Assembly: GCA_024640345.1 (NCBI GenBank) | Contig: JAHEFD010000029.1 | Coordinates: forward strand, 1-32,470 | Reading direction: 5' to 3' | Length of the DNA: 32,470 bases | Source of the DNA: Woeseiaceae bacterium | GTDB lineage: Bacteria > Pseudomonadota > Gammaproteobacteria > Steroidobacterales > Woeseiaceae | In this document: positions 9,267 through 18,901 of the stretch, piece by piece | Numbering within the stretch: position 1 is the first letter of the stretch | Layout: the number at the start of each line of letters is the position of its first letter | Notes under the pieces: generated by a model | Databases searched by the model: none | Told to the model about the DNA's origin: nothing | The model's input: the letters and a program-made list of their open reading frames with translations, nothing else | Made by a program: the position numbers and the translations under genes

Positions 9267-9289
9267 GGGTCAGCGAACGCAGCTGACCC
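9267..9289. terminator. Inverted repeat at the convergent BCCT / C69 gene ends
   Basis: A perfect 8-bp inverted repeat (GGGTCAGC ... GCTGACCC) with a 7-base loop overlaps the stop codon of the leftward C69 gene and lies 39 bp after the BCCT stop. The position between convergent genes suits a shared terminator. However, no T-tract follows on either strand, so it is not a standard Rho-independent terminator. Confidence 0.4.
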
Positions 9290-10736
9290 GGTCGTAGCTA
9301 AGTCGGCTCATCACATCGGTTTCTGGCGCACGCAATCCGAACAGCACTTCGGTGCGGGCCTCTATGCTGCCAAGCAGGGCATGACCGAGCTGCAGTCCAT
9401 CCTTGCCTTTTTGTGCGCTGTATTCCGTGACGTAGCGATAGGCCAGGTCATCTTTTCCGGCGGCAAACATGGCGTTGGCAGAGTCGACCACCGACTCCTG
9501 GTCGGCAATCAGTCGATCCTCAAACGCGGTTAATGCTTCCGTGACCTCCGGCAGGAAGATTTCCGGATGATCACAGGTGTAGTACATAAGTCGCTTGAAC
9601 GTTCGCGCGGCAAATTCCGTTGCTTCCTGGATCTGCCAGTCCGGAGTGACGAAGCGAGTGGCTTCGCCCTTGGTCAGGTAGCGATGTTTGCCAAACTGTG
9701 GCGCTATCGTTGTTGTGCCAATGCGATACGGAATAAATGGCGTGGTTACCGAACCGGTGGCGGCGATCCAGAGCAGGTTCATGTCGGGGCGTCCATTGTC
9801 GGTCAATTGGGCCACCTGTCCGTAGCCCGTCGAATCCTTGGAAATTCGCGGGTCACGTACCGCGTTCATCATGCCGCGCAGATTGATCGGCGCGGCGGCA
9901 CGCAACTCCTGCTCCATTTCGCTGCGCGGGTACCGTTCTTCATCCACACCATAGATTTTTGTCACGTTGAACGGCTCCCCGCCATTCGGATCGAACCATC
10001 CCTGTTCGATAGCGAAGCTCACGAAGTTGTCTGACCCCATGTAATTTTCATTGTTTTGAAAATCCACGGGAATCTCTTCTATGTATCCCGGGTACGACAT
10101 GCGGACATCGTCAGCCCCGAGTCGCTCGGCAATCCATAGTCCCTGGCCGCCGGCGAAATCCAGCAGGACCCAGCCCTCGTTTTCGTCCGCGAACATGTGC
10201 GAGTTGCCGCCATAGGTTGAGTAGCCATAGGCATCAATTAGTTCGCCGATTATTTCCACGGCTTCCTTTGCCGTTCTTGCACGCTCCATCGCGATTCTCG
10301 AAAGGTCGCTGTACTGCGGGCCGCTTTGCGGATTCGGTGTCATCGCCACGAGTTCCGGGCGGGACGGAGACCATACGTCGCGGCCAGCGACATTGTTTTC
10401 GTTGAGGCCGCCGTTGGTCAGCGGAGGTGGAAAGCCCTCGTACTCGGAGTAATTCATGGTGAGGTAGCGATAGGTATGCGGCGCCTGTGGAATCTCGGTG
10501 AATTCGCCCGGCATGAATGCATCGGACGTTACGCCCACTGTTATCGTGGCACCGTCCGGGTGATCTTTTGCCGGGACGACCTCGAGCCAGTGACTGGATA
10601 CCTCGTCGCCGGAACCCCCGATCATGACGCTGCCGTCTTCCGTGAGATTCTTGCCAACATAAATAGCGTAGCTGGCAAAAACATTTACCCCTGACATCAG
10701 CAGGACAATTGAAAGAAAATACCCGGTTGCCTTCAT
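9270..10736 (-). CDS. Exported peptidase C69 (dipeptidase)-family Ntn hydrolase
   Basis: A 488-aa homologue of the C69/secernin dipeptidases. The ATG at 10736 is chosen because GGGAG precedes it and a clear signal peptide then begins the protein (KATGYFLSIVLLMSGVNVFA); a longer frame to 10838 adds 34 unsupported residues. Predicted cleavage after A21 would leave S22 followed by YAIYVGKN, where most family members have the N-terminal nucleophilic Cys before the xVGK block. The DGS, NGGLNE and RDVWSPSR blocks of the family are present. Signal-peptidase cleavage could itself expose an N-terminal Ser nucleophile. Predicted place is the periplasm. The link to betaine metabolism is unclear; dipeptide or related amide hydrolysis is the family role. 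Confidence 0.82.
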   Translation of the reverse strand: MKATGYFLSIVLLMSGVNVFASYAIYVGKNLTEDGSVMIGGSGDEVSSHWLEVVPAKDHPDGATITVGVTSDAFMPGEFTEIPQAPHTYRYLTMNYSEYEGFPPPLTNGGLNENNVAGRDVWSPSRPELVAMTPNPQSGPQYSDLSRIAMERARTAKEAVEIIGELIDAYGYSTYGGNSHMFADENEGWVLLDFAGGQGLWIAERLGADDVRMSYPGYIEEIPVDFQNNENYMGSDNFVSFAIEQGWFDPNGGEPFNVTKIYGVDEERYPRSEMEQELRAAAPINLRGMMNAVRDPRISKDSTGYGQVAQLTDNGRPDMNLLWIAATGSVTTPFIPYRIGTTTIAPQFGKHRYLTKGEATRFVTPDWQIQEATEFAARTFKRLMYYTCDHPEIFLPEVTEALTAFEDRLIADQESVVDSANAMFAAGKDDLAYRYVTEYSAQKGKDGLQLGHALLGSIEARTEVLFGLRAPETDVMSRLSYDRVSCVR

Positions 10737-10941
10737 TGAGTTCTCCCGCGAGCCAAAGCCACGAATCCTGTCCTTAGCCGAAAACCGCGTGTGCCCGGTA
10801 TCGCCGTTGCCGACAGGAAGCAAGCCATAGAATAGCACCCGCCTTTACCTTCGCTTGCGTTGTTGATCGTTTTGCGACGAAAATTGTGCCGGCAATCGAA
10901 GTTAGTGATTCCTTTCGATACTTACACAAACGGGTCCATCA

Positions 10942-12060
10942 ATGTCCACATTACCAATGATATTGTCGCGCAGACTGCGACCGTCTCCTTTCGAACAGCG
11001 CGCTATTGAGAATGGCGCGAGCGCGTTTACGCTTTATAACAAGATGATTTTGCCGCTCATTTATGAGTCTTACGAAATTGAATATGAGCACCTGTGCAAG
11101 CACGTACAAATCTGGGACGTGGCTTGCGAAAGGCAGGTGGAAATCGTCGGCCCGGACGCACTTAAACTGGTTGAGCTGATTACCCCGCGCGACATGTCGA
11201 AATGTGCTGTTGGCCAATGCAAGTACGCGCCGCTCTGCGATGAGAATGGCGGCATCATTAACGATCCGATCATTCTCCGGTTGGCAGAAGATCGGTTCTG
11301 GCTCTCGATCGCTGATTCCGACGTGAACCTGTGGGTGAAAGGTGTCGCATACGGGCGGGGCTTCGATGTGCGCGTATTTGAGCCGGATGTCAGCCCGCTT
11401 GCGATCCAGGGCCCGAAGGCGGATGACCTGGTGGCCGAGGTCGTCGGCGAACATACACGGGATATCAAGTTCTTCTGGTTCACGGATGAAATCATTGCGG
11501 GCACGCCGGTAAAACTTGCACGGTCCGGGTGGAGCGGGCAGGGCGGCTTCGAGATTTACCTTCAGGATTCCTCGAAAGGCAACGAGCTTTGGGACGTATT
11601 CTGGGAGGCGGGACAGAAACACAATCTGCGACCCGGTGCGCCGAACCTGATCGAACGTATCGAAACGGGATTGAAGTCCTACGGCCAGGATATGACGATC
11701 GAAAATAATCCGTTCGAAGCGGGCCTGGAGAAATATATCGACATCAGCAAGAAGGCGGAATACATGTGCCGGGAGGCGCTGGAAGAAGTTGCCAGGACGG
11801 GCCCGGCCAAACGCCTGGTGAACCTGGTTATCGATGGCAGGCTGGAGAAGGTGATGCGTTCCGACTGGCGGGTGCTTGACAGTAAAGGCACACCGATTGG
11901 CGAGGTTACATCACGGGTCTGGTCCCCGAGACTGGGCACCAACATCGCGTTTGCCATCGTGCAAACTTCGCACGCGGCCGTCGGAACCAAATTGTCCGTT
12001 GATGCCGATGGAGATATCCACAGTGCCACAGTGCGTGACGCGAGGTGGAGATCGGCCTGA
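10942..12060 (+). CDS. DmdA-like folate-dependent demethylase (DMSP demethylase family)
   Basis: A 372-aa single-domain GcvT-fold protein. It starts with SRRLRPSPF near residues 9-17 and continues with the QIWDVACERQVEI, ITPRDMSK and SPLAIQGPKADDL blocks. This pattern recalls DmdA, the tetrahydrofolate-dependent DMSP demethylase of marine bacteria (about 365-370 aa), more than the glycine-cleavage T protein. DmdA transfers a methyl from DMSP to THF, giving methylmercaptopropionate. Several DmdA-like relatives have other substrates, so DMSP is likely but unproved, and a betaine substrate is possible in this locus. The ATG at 10942 lacks a good ribosome site; ATG at 10957 is an alternative. It stands alone on the plus strand between two minus-strand genes. 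Confidence 0.78.
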   Translation: MSTLPMILSRRLRPSPFEQRAIENGASAFTLYNKMILPLIYESYEIEYEHLCKHVQIWDVACERQVEIVGPDALKLVELITPRDMSKCAVGQCKYAPLCDENGGIINDPIILRLAEDRFWLSIADSDVNLWVKGVAYGRGFDVRVFEPDVSPLAIQGPKADDLVAEVVGEHTRDIKFFWFTDEIIAGTPVKLARSGWSGQGGFEIYLQDSSKGNELWDVFWEAGQKHNLRPGAPNLIERIETGLKSYGQDMTIENNPFEAGLEKYIDISKKAEYMCREALEEVARTGPAKRLVNLVIDGRLEKVMRSDWRVLDSKGTPIGEVTSRVWSPRLGTNIAFAIVQTSHAAVGTKLSVDADGDIHSATVRDARWRSA

Positions 12061-12130
12061 GTGCTTCCGCTAGCTTGGGAATGCTGCAGCGAATTGCCTT
12101 GTGAAGTGCAGCCAGGCGTTTGCCCTCACG

Positions 12131-12151
12131 CTTGCGGTCAGTTGCCGCAAG
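12131..12151. terminator. Hairpin between convergent dmdA-like and BCCT-like genes
   Basis: CTTGCGG and CCGCAAG form a perfect 7-bp stem with a 7-base loop in the 116-bp convergent gap. It could end transcription from both sides, but neither flank has a T-tract, so a factor-dependent stop or a simple RNA 3' end structure is as likely. Confidence 0.4.
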
Positions 12152-12176
12152 GGAAACCGGGTCTACTGGATTTGAG

Positions 12177-13304
12177 CTAGCTCGATGCCAGTTGGCGCCT
12201 TCGCTGAAAGACCAGCGCGTACACGGCTGCATACAACGCGATCACGACCAGTCCGACCCATTCGATTTCCAGCGGCGTAAATTGATACAACAGGACGAGG
12301 CTGAACAACGCCAGCCAGTTGCCGGCGACGTATGGCAATGCCCCGAACCGGGCAACCGTCAGGTTCAGGTTCTGTGTATACAGGCGGATCAGGGAGTCGA
12401 GCGAATTGACCACGAAAATGATACCTACGACGATCATTGCCAGGCGCCAGAAGTCGCTTACAACAATACCGTTCTCAAAATAGTAGTAAAGCACGCCGAA
12501 CCAGATCGCGATCGGAATCGATGGCACGACCAGGAGCGCCAGCAACAGGTGCCAGGTCTTGATGCCGCCAACAAAGCGCGCCACGAATTGTCCGATCATG
12601 ATGCTCCAGGCGAACCACCAGTAAAGATAAAACTGGTGGTAATCGGTGACCGGTAATACAAATCGATGGATGTTGCGGAAGTAATCGCCGATGTTCAAAA
12701 CGGAGCTGGTCAGACCGCTGATGCCCATGCCGGAGGCCAGCCAGATACCGGCAATAAGAGCGAAGAACAGCCAGGTGCTCGAGACGCTCAGTATGGCTAT
12801 GAAGCGAATGTGCGTACTCGAGAGTGCTGCGAATAATATGACGGCTGCAACAAGGCTGAAGCGTGCCCAATCACTGATGCCTGTAACGTAATCCGGCAGG
12901 TAGAGGAGGAATAGATATCCGGTAAATGCACAGGTGCCGATGATTACGACGTTGTTCGTGAATTTGACTGCGGGTATTTCGAATAAACGCAGTTTCGGCT
13001 CTACGATGCAAAAATAGAACGTCGTCAGGAAATAGAAAGCCCAGACCAGGAATCCCCAAAAACCGAATTCGAAGGCCAGCGGATTGGCAAACGCATAGTT
13101 GCTGTCGGTGGCATAAGTCTGGAAATCCACCAGGGGAAACATGATCAGCCCAACGTCCAGTCCGGACGTGAACAAAATGGCGATGAACGTAAACAATGTT
13201 GCTGGCAGCGGTCCGGTGCAGCGCAAATTACGCCACCGTGTCGCGATGACAAGTGACGTCAGCATCGTGATGATGATTGCAATCGACAGGATGATGGTCA
13301 TCAT
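12177..13304 (-). CDS. Short, divergent BCCT-like membrane transporter
   Basis: A 375-aa, very hydrophobic protein with about 10 membrane segments. Residues 228-244 read YWWFAWSIMIGQFVARF, closely matching the BCCT aromatic signature (WxWWxxWSPFxGxFxAR). VNSLDSLIRL at about 300-309 is like the TSADS region of BCCT carriers. TSGLDVGLIMFPLVDF at 46-61 sits where the BCCT glycine motif should be. Normal BCCT proteins have 500-680 aa and 12 segments, so this is a shortened, divergent form, with the N-terminal helices missing and tight loops. ATG start; 18 bp after the lipoprotein hydrolase gene and last in the long operon. Possible choline or betaine uptake is inferred from the signature and the neighbouring betA. 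Confidence 0.72.
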   Translation of the reverse strand: MMTIILSIAIIITMLTSLVIATRWRNLRCTGPLPATLFTFIAILFTSGLDVGLIMFPLVDFQTYATDSNYAFANPLAFEFGFWGFLVWAFYFLTTFYFCIVEPKLRLFEIPAVKFTNNVVIIGTCAFTGYLFLLYLPDYVTGISDWARFSLVAAVILFAALSSTHIRFIAILSVSSTWLFFALIAGIWLASGMGISGLTSSVLNIGDYFRNIHRFVLPVTDYHQFYLYWWFAWSIMIGQFVARFVGGIKTWHLLLALLVVPSIPIAIWFGVLYYYFENGIVVSDFWRLAMIVVGIIFVVNSLDSLIRLYTQNLNLTVARFGALPYVAGNWLALFSLVLLYQFTPLEIEWVGLVVIALYAAVYALVFQRRRQLASS

Positions 13305-13322
13305 GGAATCAGCGACCTGCAG

Positions 13323-14846
13323 TCAGAAGTTACGCGACTCGAGCGTGAGACCGTCGGAGACGTAACGGTTTTCGAGCAGTCGGGGCCTGGCCGACGCATC
13401 CTCCCGGATGGTCAGGTCAAAGAAATCCAGCGCGAGCTCTTTCTGCATTTGCTGCGCGATTCGCGGCGCGATCAGCTCGAACTCCTTTTCCGGCTCGAAG
13501 ACGCGGGCCGTCGTGTTCGGTTTCAATTCCGGCCACCAGAACCCGCCCGAGACACCTAAGGTTGCGTGGTTCGAATCCGCCAGCAATCCCCAGGCAACCG
13601 GGGCATCCGTCGTTTCGTATGCCTGACGTAATAACGGGTGAGGATTGTCGGGTGTCGGTTCCGGAGCGCCGCCGGTGCTGGCGATCTGGGCCGCCAGGCC
13701 GATAATGAGCGAGTCCTCTGCGCCACTGAGAAGAAAGGTTGGTTTCGACAGATCGGTCAGGGGGAACGGGCCGCCTCGCGAGAGAATGACGGATTCCTCA
13801 CCCTCCGGTGCGAGCATGTCCTCGGGTAAAGCTGGTCGAGAATCTGCCCATCCCGGTGGCACCACGGCGAAGCCGGCCGTGAAGCGCGGCTCCATGGCCA
13901 GCCCGACAAGGGTTGAAGCGCCACCGAACGAACGGCCCATCAGGCCAATACGATCCAGGTTAAGGAAGCCGGCGCCAGCGCCGGCAAAACCGTCGTTATT
14001 CATGCGATCGAGTTCGTCCAGCGCGGCGCGCAAATCATTAAGGCGCTGCAGTAGCGACCGATCGAGATAACGAAGGTATTCCGCTGATCCCCGACCTTCC
14101 GATGACGGTGTATAACTCTGGCCGTAATTTTCCTCGCCGCCATAGGTGCCGTGCTCGGACAGGAGCGACATCACCGGCGCCATGCGTTCACTGAACTCCG
14201 GGTCGCCGCCGGATTCGGCAAGTGCAGGATCACGACCGGTGAGTGAATAGGGCGAGTTTCCTGTATGTTCCGGCGCGATAACGACATAGCCATGGGCAGC
14301 GAGATACTCGCAGACGGTCTCCATGTTGTAACGACTGCCTGCGTCACCATGCGTCATGACGATCACCGGCCAGCTCGATTCTTTTTGCGAGATCGGAGCG
14401 TCGACGAAGCTCGCTCGATCACGCAGGAACAACTCTTCGATGGCGGCATCAATTTGTGCGTTGCTGACACCTTCGCGAACGGTATCGGGTGTCAGGTGAA
14501 AGAAAGTGGTCCTGGTCATCATCAGGCGATGCACGGCCCGGTCGCCAAAAACATAATCGCCATAGGTCGCTTTGCGGTAGTCGCCGCTGGCTACCGCTTC
14601 GTGGTCTGCCGGGTACCAGATTTCCGTCAGCAAGGTCCTGATGCCGTCATCCACGCCGACAACGTCATCGAAGGGACGGGAGGCGTCATGAATAAAGAAG
14701 GTGGCGGAGCCCACCGCAAAGGGAGCGTCGTGTGACGGACTGGTGCCCGGCAGAACGGCTTGCTGCGGGGATTGCGTTTCGCTGCCGCAGGCTGAGAGCA
14801 GCAAGATCAGGAAACCCGTAATCAAGGTACTGCAATTTCTGTTCAA
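13323..14846 (-). CDS. Lipoprotein alpha/beta hydrolase (PAF-acetylhydrolase-like)
   Basis: A 507-aa lipoprotein. The signal sequence ends in LLSAC with lipidated C20. The alpha/beta-hydrolase triad is visible as S306 in GRSFGG, D378 in GAEDS and H427 in SNHATL. THGDAG at 165-170 supplies the oxyanion region, an arrangement like platelet-activating-factor acetylhydrolase and related phospholipase A2-type enzymes. The TTG start overlaps the betA stop by 4 bp (TTGA), so the two genes are translationally coupled. The coupling to choline dehydrogenase suggests that it may deacylate choline phospholipids outside the inner membrane. That is inference; esterases of other specificity share this fold. 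Confidence 0.82.
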   Translation of the reverse strand: MNRNCSTLITGFLILLLSACGSETQSPQQAVLPGTSPSHDAPFAVGSATFFIHDASRPFDDVVGVDDGIRTLLTEIWYPADHEAVASGDYRKATYGDYVFGDRAVHRLMMTRTTFFHLTPDTVREGVSNAQIDAAIEELFLRDRASFVDAPISQKESSWPVIVMTHGDAGSRYNMETVCEYLAAHGYVVIAPEHTGNSPYSLTGRDPALAESGGDPEFSERMAPVMSLLSEHGTYGGEENYGQSYTPSSEGRGSAEYLRYLDRSLLQRLNDLRAALDELDRMNNDGFAGAGAGFLNLDRIGLMGRSFGGASTLVGLAMEPRFTAGFAVVPPGWADSRPALPEDMLAPEGEESVILSRGGPFPLTDLSKPTFLLSGAEDSLIIGLAAQIASTGGAPEPTPDNPHPLLRQAYETTDAPVAWGLLADSNHATLGVSGGFWWPELKPNTTARVFEPEKEFELIAPRIAQQMQKELALDFFDLTIREDASARPRLLENRYVSDGLTLESRNF

Positions 14847-16546
14847 GGCGATCCTCTATTCAGTCGACCGTTACCACGCTCCGGCGCAGCTGCACGCTGA
14901 CGTTGCTGCCAGCGGTCATCGATCCAGAAATCGGCGGCATCGGCCAGTGGTGGCAGCCCCCGGATCATGTCTGCTGCCTTCTCGGCGGCCATGATTGTCG
15001 GCGCATTCAGGTTGCCGTTGGTAATCACCGGAAAGATCGAAGAATCCACCACGCGCAGCCTTTCAATGCCGCGCACCCGGCAGTCGGGATGCAATACGGC
15101 CATCGGGTCGTCATCTGCGCCGATCTTACAGGTACATGATGGGTGATAGGCGCTTTCGACGTTCTGTCTTACCCAGGCATCGACCGCCTCGTCATCATCG
15201 AGATCGATTGCCGGTTGAATCTCGTCTCCACGGTAAGGGTCCATTGCCGCCTGCCCCAGGATCTCGCGGGTAAGTCGAAGGCAGATGCGCCAGTCGTGGC
15301 GATCTTTTTCCGTCGAGAGGTAGTTGAAGCGAATTGCCGGTGCGTCATTGCTCGCACTGCTCTCGATCCGCACACTGCCGCGGCTCGTAGGTTTGTTCGG
15401 ACCGACATGGACCTGGAAGCCATGGCCGTCGAAGGCGGCACGGCCGTCATAACGCATGGCTGCGGGCAGAAAATGAAATTGAATGTCCGGCCACTGAACG
15501 CCCGCTTGCGAGCGAATAAATGCACAGGATTCGAAGTGGTTGGTGCTGCCGAGCCCGGTTCGCGTAAGAAACCACTGGCTGCCAATGAGCAGTTTGCTCA
15601 GCCAGCCGAGTTTCGCATTCAGCGTAATCGGTTCCCTGCAGCGATATTGAAAATAGACTTCCAGGTGGTCTTGCAGATTTGCGCCGACGCCCGGTAGGTC
15701 GTGTACTACTTCAACACCTGCCTCGGCGAGTATTGCCGAGGGGCCGACGCCTGAGCGTTGCAGAAGCGCCGGTGAGCCAATTGAGCCCGCGCAAACGATG
15801 ACTTCGGCACGTGCTGTGGCTTCCTGCAGTTCGCCGTCCTTCGAATACCGGATGCCGGTCGCATTTTTTCCATCAAACACGATTCTCTCGACCATGACAT
15901 TCTTCAGCAACGTGAGGTTTGATCGTTTGAGCGCGGGTTGCAGATACGCAAGCGATGTAGAACACCGCACGCCGTTTTTCACGGTCATGTGCATCGGACC
16001 GAAGCCCTCTTGCTGGTATCCGTTGTAGTCACCTGTCTCTGGATAGCCCGCTTGCCGGCCGGCCTCGATGAACGCCCGGTACAGGGGGTTTTGCATGTTG
16101 TTGCCGTTGCAGGTGGCGACAGGTCCGTCGCCGCCGCGATACGTATCGGCACCGTGCATCCAGGATTCCGACTTTCGGAAATACGGCAGGCAATCATTGA
16201 ATCCCCAACCTGAGGCGCCGAGTGCCTGCCATTCGTCGAAGTCACACGGGTGACCGCGCACGTAGACCATGCCGTTAATCGAGGATGAGCCGCCGAGACC
16301 GAGTCCGCGCGGGCAGTCCATTTGCCGGCCCTCGAGGAATTCTTCCTGCTCCGTCCTGTAGCCCCAGTTGAATCGCTTCATGTTCATCGGGATAGACAAT
16401 GCGGTCGGCATGCGAACGAAGATACTTCGGTCCGAGCCACCCGCTTCGACCAGGAGGACGCTCGCGGATTCGTCCTCACTCAATCGATTCGCGATGACGC
16501 AGCCGGCAGAGCCGGCGCCGACAATGATGTAGTCGAATGTACGCAT
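14843..16546 (-). CDS. betA: Choline dehydrogenase (GMC oxidoreductase)
   Basis: Oxidises choline to betaine aldehyde, and possibly on to betaine, with FAD. The 567-aa length agrees with BetA (about 556 aa in E. coli). The FAD motif GAGSAG is at 10-15, the GMC signature [18 protein letters not shown] at 81-98 and the second GMC signature [16 protein letters not shown] near 253-268. The active-site pair is H468 ([12 protein letters not shown]) and N512 ([13 protein letters not shown]). Other GMC alcohol oxidases share these motifs; the [12 protein letters not shown] block and betB in the same operon support choline. It is 8 bp downstream of the MFS gene and overlaps the lipoprotein hydrolase gene by 4 bp. 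Confidence 0.9.
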   Translation of the reverse strand: MRTFDYIIVGAGSAGCVIANRLSEDESASVLLVEAGGSDRSIFVRMPTALSIPMNMKRFNWGYRTEQEEFLEGRQMDCPRGLGLGGSSSINGMVYVRGHPCDFDEWQALGASGWGFNDCLPYFRKSESWMHGADTYRGGDGPVATCNGNNMQNPLYRAFIEAGRQAGYPETGDYNGYQQEGFGPMHMTVKNGVRCSTSLAYLQPALKRSNLTLLKNVMVERIVFDGKNATGIRYSKDGELQEATARAEVIVCAGSIGSPALLQRSGVGPSAILAEAGVEVVHDLPGVGANLQDHLEVYFQYRCREPITLNAKLGWLSKLLIGSQWFLTRTGLGSTNHFESCAFIRSQAGVQWPDIQFHFLPAAMRYDGRAAFDGHGFQVHVGPNKPTSRGSVRIESSASNDAPAIRFNYLSTEKDRHDWRICLRLTREILGQAAMDPYRGDEIQPAIDLDDDEAVDAWVRQNVESAYHPSCTCKIGADDDPMAVLHPDCRVRGIERLRVVDSSIFPVITNGNLNAPTIMAAEKAADMIRGLPPLADAADFWIDDRWQQRQRAAAPERGNGRLNRGSP

Positions 16547-16554
16547 CCGCTTCG

Positions 16555-17802
16555 TCAGTTATCGTCCGGAGTCGTCGCCAGGCGGCTCAACGCCCAGGAC
16601 GCCAGGAAGCCGATGAACGCCGCGATCGCGACGTAAGCAAAAAACAACTGGTATGCGGTCGAGGTGGGATAGTTGCCATGCAGGTAACTGGCAACCTGCG
16701 GGATGTAGGCGTCCGAGCTGTAGCCGAGAATGGATACGAAGCCGATTGCCGTGCCGAGTACGCGGGTCGGGATCTGGCAACCGTAAAGCAGCGCCCAGAA
16801 GATACCTCTTGCTGCATACACGAGCAGGCCGAATGGAAAAATGAACACCCAAAGTGTCCAGGCAAATTCAGGCGTCGTCTGCATGAGTGCGAGGTACAGG
16901 CAACAGGCAATTCCGGCGAGAAACAGCCACATCATCAGGCGTACATTCGTGATCCTGTCACCTATTATTCCGCCGAGCACGCCGCCGAAGGGTCGCATCC
17001 ACAGCTTCGCGGCACCGAGCGCGGTGGCCGCCGCGAGTGGAATCCCGAAGCCTGCTGTTTCGGCGAAACTCGGAAACTCGATCGTCGCCCAGAACAGGTG
17101 ATAAACGGAGGTTAAAATAATGCAAAGAAGCCAAACAGACGGCTTCCTGATGATCAACAGCACATCGGCGAAACGTATTGGCTCGGATACCTTTTGTTCG
17201 TGGCTGCCGGCTGCGCCCTTCATGAACATGATCAGGAAACCGAGCGCTGTCGCGAAACCGGTGTAGATCAAAATGACGTTGATCATGCCGAGTTTGCGCG
17301 TGGCAAAAAGCGTGAAGACGAAACCGGCCACCGAGAGCAGGATTGCCTCGAACAGCCCCCTTGCGCCTTCGAGAGTGCCAAAGAGACGTCCTTGTTCATC
17401 CGCGCCAGCCAGGAGTTGAACCTGTTTGAACATTGCTGCCCAAAGGACGCCAACGCCGATCACGCCCCACAGTCCGTAAATAATCAGCAGTTCCGTGTAA
17501 CTCGGCATGGTCGCCAGCCAGGCATAAGTCGCAGCGCTCGAAAACAGGGCGATGATAATCAGTATTCTTGGCGCCACACGATCCGCAAGCCAGCCGCCCG
17601 GCAGGTAACAAATGATGGAGCAGATGGCGTAGACCGTGCTCAGGTTGGCTAGCTGCAATTCATTAATTTCGAATGCATCGAGCATGGATGTCTTGAATAA
17701 CTGGCGGAGGTAGGGCGCGCTGTAAATGACAGACGCAGACAGAGCCAACATCATGACCTGGAAATAGGCGGAGACGCGCTTCTTGTCCATAGACCCAAAC
17801 AT
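16555..17802 (-). CDS. Major facilitator superfamily transporter
   Basis: A 415-aa inner-membrane protein with about 12 hydrophobic segments. [11 protein letters not shown] at about residues 69-79 is the MFS loop 2-3 motif (GxxxDRxxxR), with a counterpart [14 protein letters not shown] in the second half. The start is ATG at 17802, 1 base after the alcohol dehydrogenase stop; ATG at 17790 is equally possible. Substrate cannot be read from the sequence. Its place after the enolase-superfamily enzyme and the alcohol dehydrogenase suggests uptake of their substrate, perhaps an organic acid or an onium acid. Confidence 0.85.
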   Translation of the reverse strand: MFGSMDKKRVSAYFQVMMLALSASVIYSAPYLRQLFKTSMLDAFEINELQLANLSTVYAICSIICYLPGGWLADRVAPRILIIIALFSSAATYAWLATMPSYTELLIIYGLWGVIGVGVLWAAMFKQVQLLAGADEQGRLFGTLEGARGLFEAILLSVAGFVFTLFATRKLGMINVILIYTGFATALGFLIMFMKGAAGSHEQKVSEPIRFADVLLIIRKPSVWLLCIILTSVYHLFWATIEFPSFAETAGFGIPLAAATALGAAKLWMRPFGGVLGGIIGDRITNVRLMMWLFLAGIACCLYLALMQTTPEFAWTLWVFIFPFGLLVYAARGIFWALLYGCQIPTRVLGTAIGFVSILGYSSDAYIPQVASYLHGNYPTSTAYQLFFAYVAIAAFIGFLASWALSRLATTPDDN

Positions 17803-17803
17803 T

Positions 17804-18901
17804 TCAGTCGAACACGATCACGTTACGAAGTGACTCGCCGCGCTCCGCGTCTTCGAGTGCTTCGTTGATGTCGCCTAGCAGGTAAGTCTTGCTGACGATC
17901 TCGTCCAGTTTCAATTTTCCTTCCTGGTACAGGCTCACGAGGCGAGGGATGTCCTCCCGGATGCACGTGTCCCCCATTTTGCTGCCCAGTATATTTCGGC
18001 CGGTCGTCAATGCATGCGAGTCGACAACGAAATCCTTGTCGGCGTCCGGTGGCATACCGAGAATGACGCTGCTGCCATATTTGTTCAGCATGCCGATCGA
18101 TTGCGTGAAGGCCTGCGATCGACCTGCGCTGACGAAAACGTAATCAGCCCCGTTGCCGCACAGTTTTTGAACGGCTTCGACGACGTCGGTGGCACGCGCA
18201 TTGATCGTATCGGTGGCACCAAATTCGCGGGCTGCCGCGAGCTTGCTGTCGAGCACGTCAACGGCAATCACCTTCGCGGCGCCGGAGAGGACTGCGCCCT
18301 GGATGGCGTTGAGGCCGAGTCCGCCGATGCCGATAACAACGACTTTCGCGCCGCGATTGACTTTTGCAATGTTGGTTACCGAGCAGAAGCCAGTGATTAC
18401 GCCGCAACCGAGCAGTGCAGCGCTGACAAACGGAACGTCATCCGGGATTCGAACGAGCTGACTTTCATGTACGACGCAGGCTTCTGCAAATGCGGCAGTG
18501 CGCAAGCCCTGCTCAACTTCCACGCCGGCCGAACTGGTTAGCCGGGATGAGCTATCGAGTGCTGTTTTGCCATCGCAGCACACCGAGTGCCCCGCCTTGC
18601 AGGCATCACACTCGCCGCAGGACCGGACGAGCGTTACGACGACATGATCGCCTGCCGCCACCGAATCAACGGACGGCCCGACCGATTCGACAACGCCGGA
18701 CGCCTCGTGACCGGCAACCGTTGGCGTTCTGCCACCTGCCCATTCGCCGCGCAGGCTCGAGATGTCGCTGTGACAGATAGCAACCGCTTTCAGTCGGACC
18801 CGGACTTCATGCGGAGCAGGGTCGGCCAGCGACAGTTCTTCAACGACCAGTGGAGCGCCATGCTCATAACAAACGGCAGCCTGAATATTCATTGCACTCA
18901 T
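17804..18901 (-). CDS. Zinc-dependent alcohol dehydrogenase (medium-chain type)
   Basis: A 365-aa MDR-family dehydrogenase. Catalytic zinc ligands are C43 (AICHSD) and H65-E66 (AGHEASGVV). The structural zinc set is C95, C98, C101 and C109 (CxxCxxCx7C). The nucleotide motif GIGGLGLNAIQG is at about 195-206, followed by an acidic residue (VDV) that suggests NAD. The ATG overlaps the stop of the upstream enolase-superfamily gene by 4 bp (ATGA). The overall pattern resembles class III-type and aryl/alkyl alcohol dehydrogenases. The physiological alcohol is not evident. An S-hydroxymethylglutathione role is conceivable beside the demethylases but weakly supported. Confidence 0.88.
   Translation of the reverse strand: MSAMNIQAAVCYEHGAPLVVEELSLADPAPHEVRVRLKAVAICHSDISSLRGEWAGGRTPTVAGHEASGVVESVGPSVDSVAAGDHVVVTLVRSCGECDACKAGHSVCCDGKTALDSSSRLTSSAGVEVEQGLRTAAFAEACVVHESQLVRIPDDVPFVSAALLGCGVITGFCSVTNIAKVNRGAKVVVIGIGGLGLNAIQGAVLSGAAKVIAVDVLDSKLAAAREFGATDTINARATDVVEAVQKLCGNGADYVFVSAGRSQAFTQSIGMLNKYGSSVILGMPPDADKDFVVDSHALTTGRNILGSKMGDTCIREDIPRLVSLYQEGKLKLDEIVSKTYLLGDINEALEDAERGESLRNVIVFD

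Noticed and set aside
10737..10838. N-terminal extension of the C69 protein
   Set aside because: The signal peptide and a good ribosome site support the ATG at 10736; the added 34 residues look like untranslated leader.
10951..11622. Minus-strand frame of 223 codons
   Set aside because: Antisense to the DmdA-like gene; no motif and no ribosome site.
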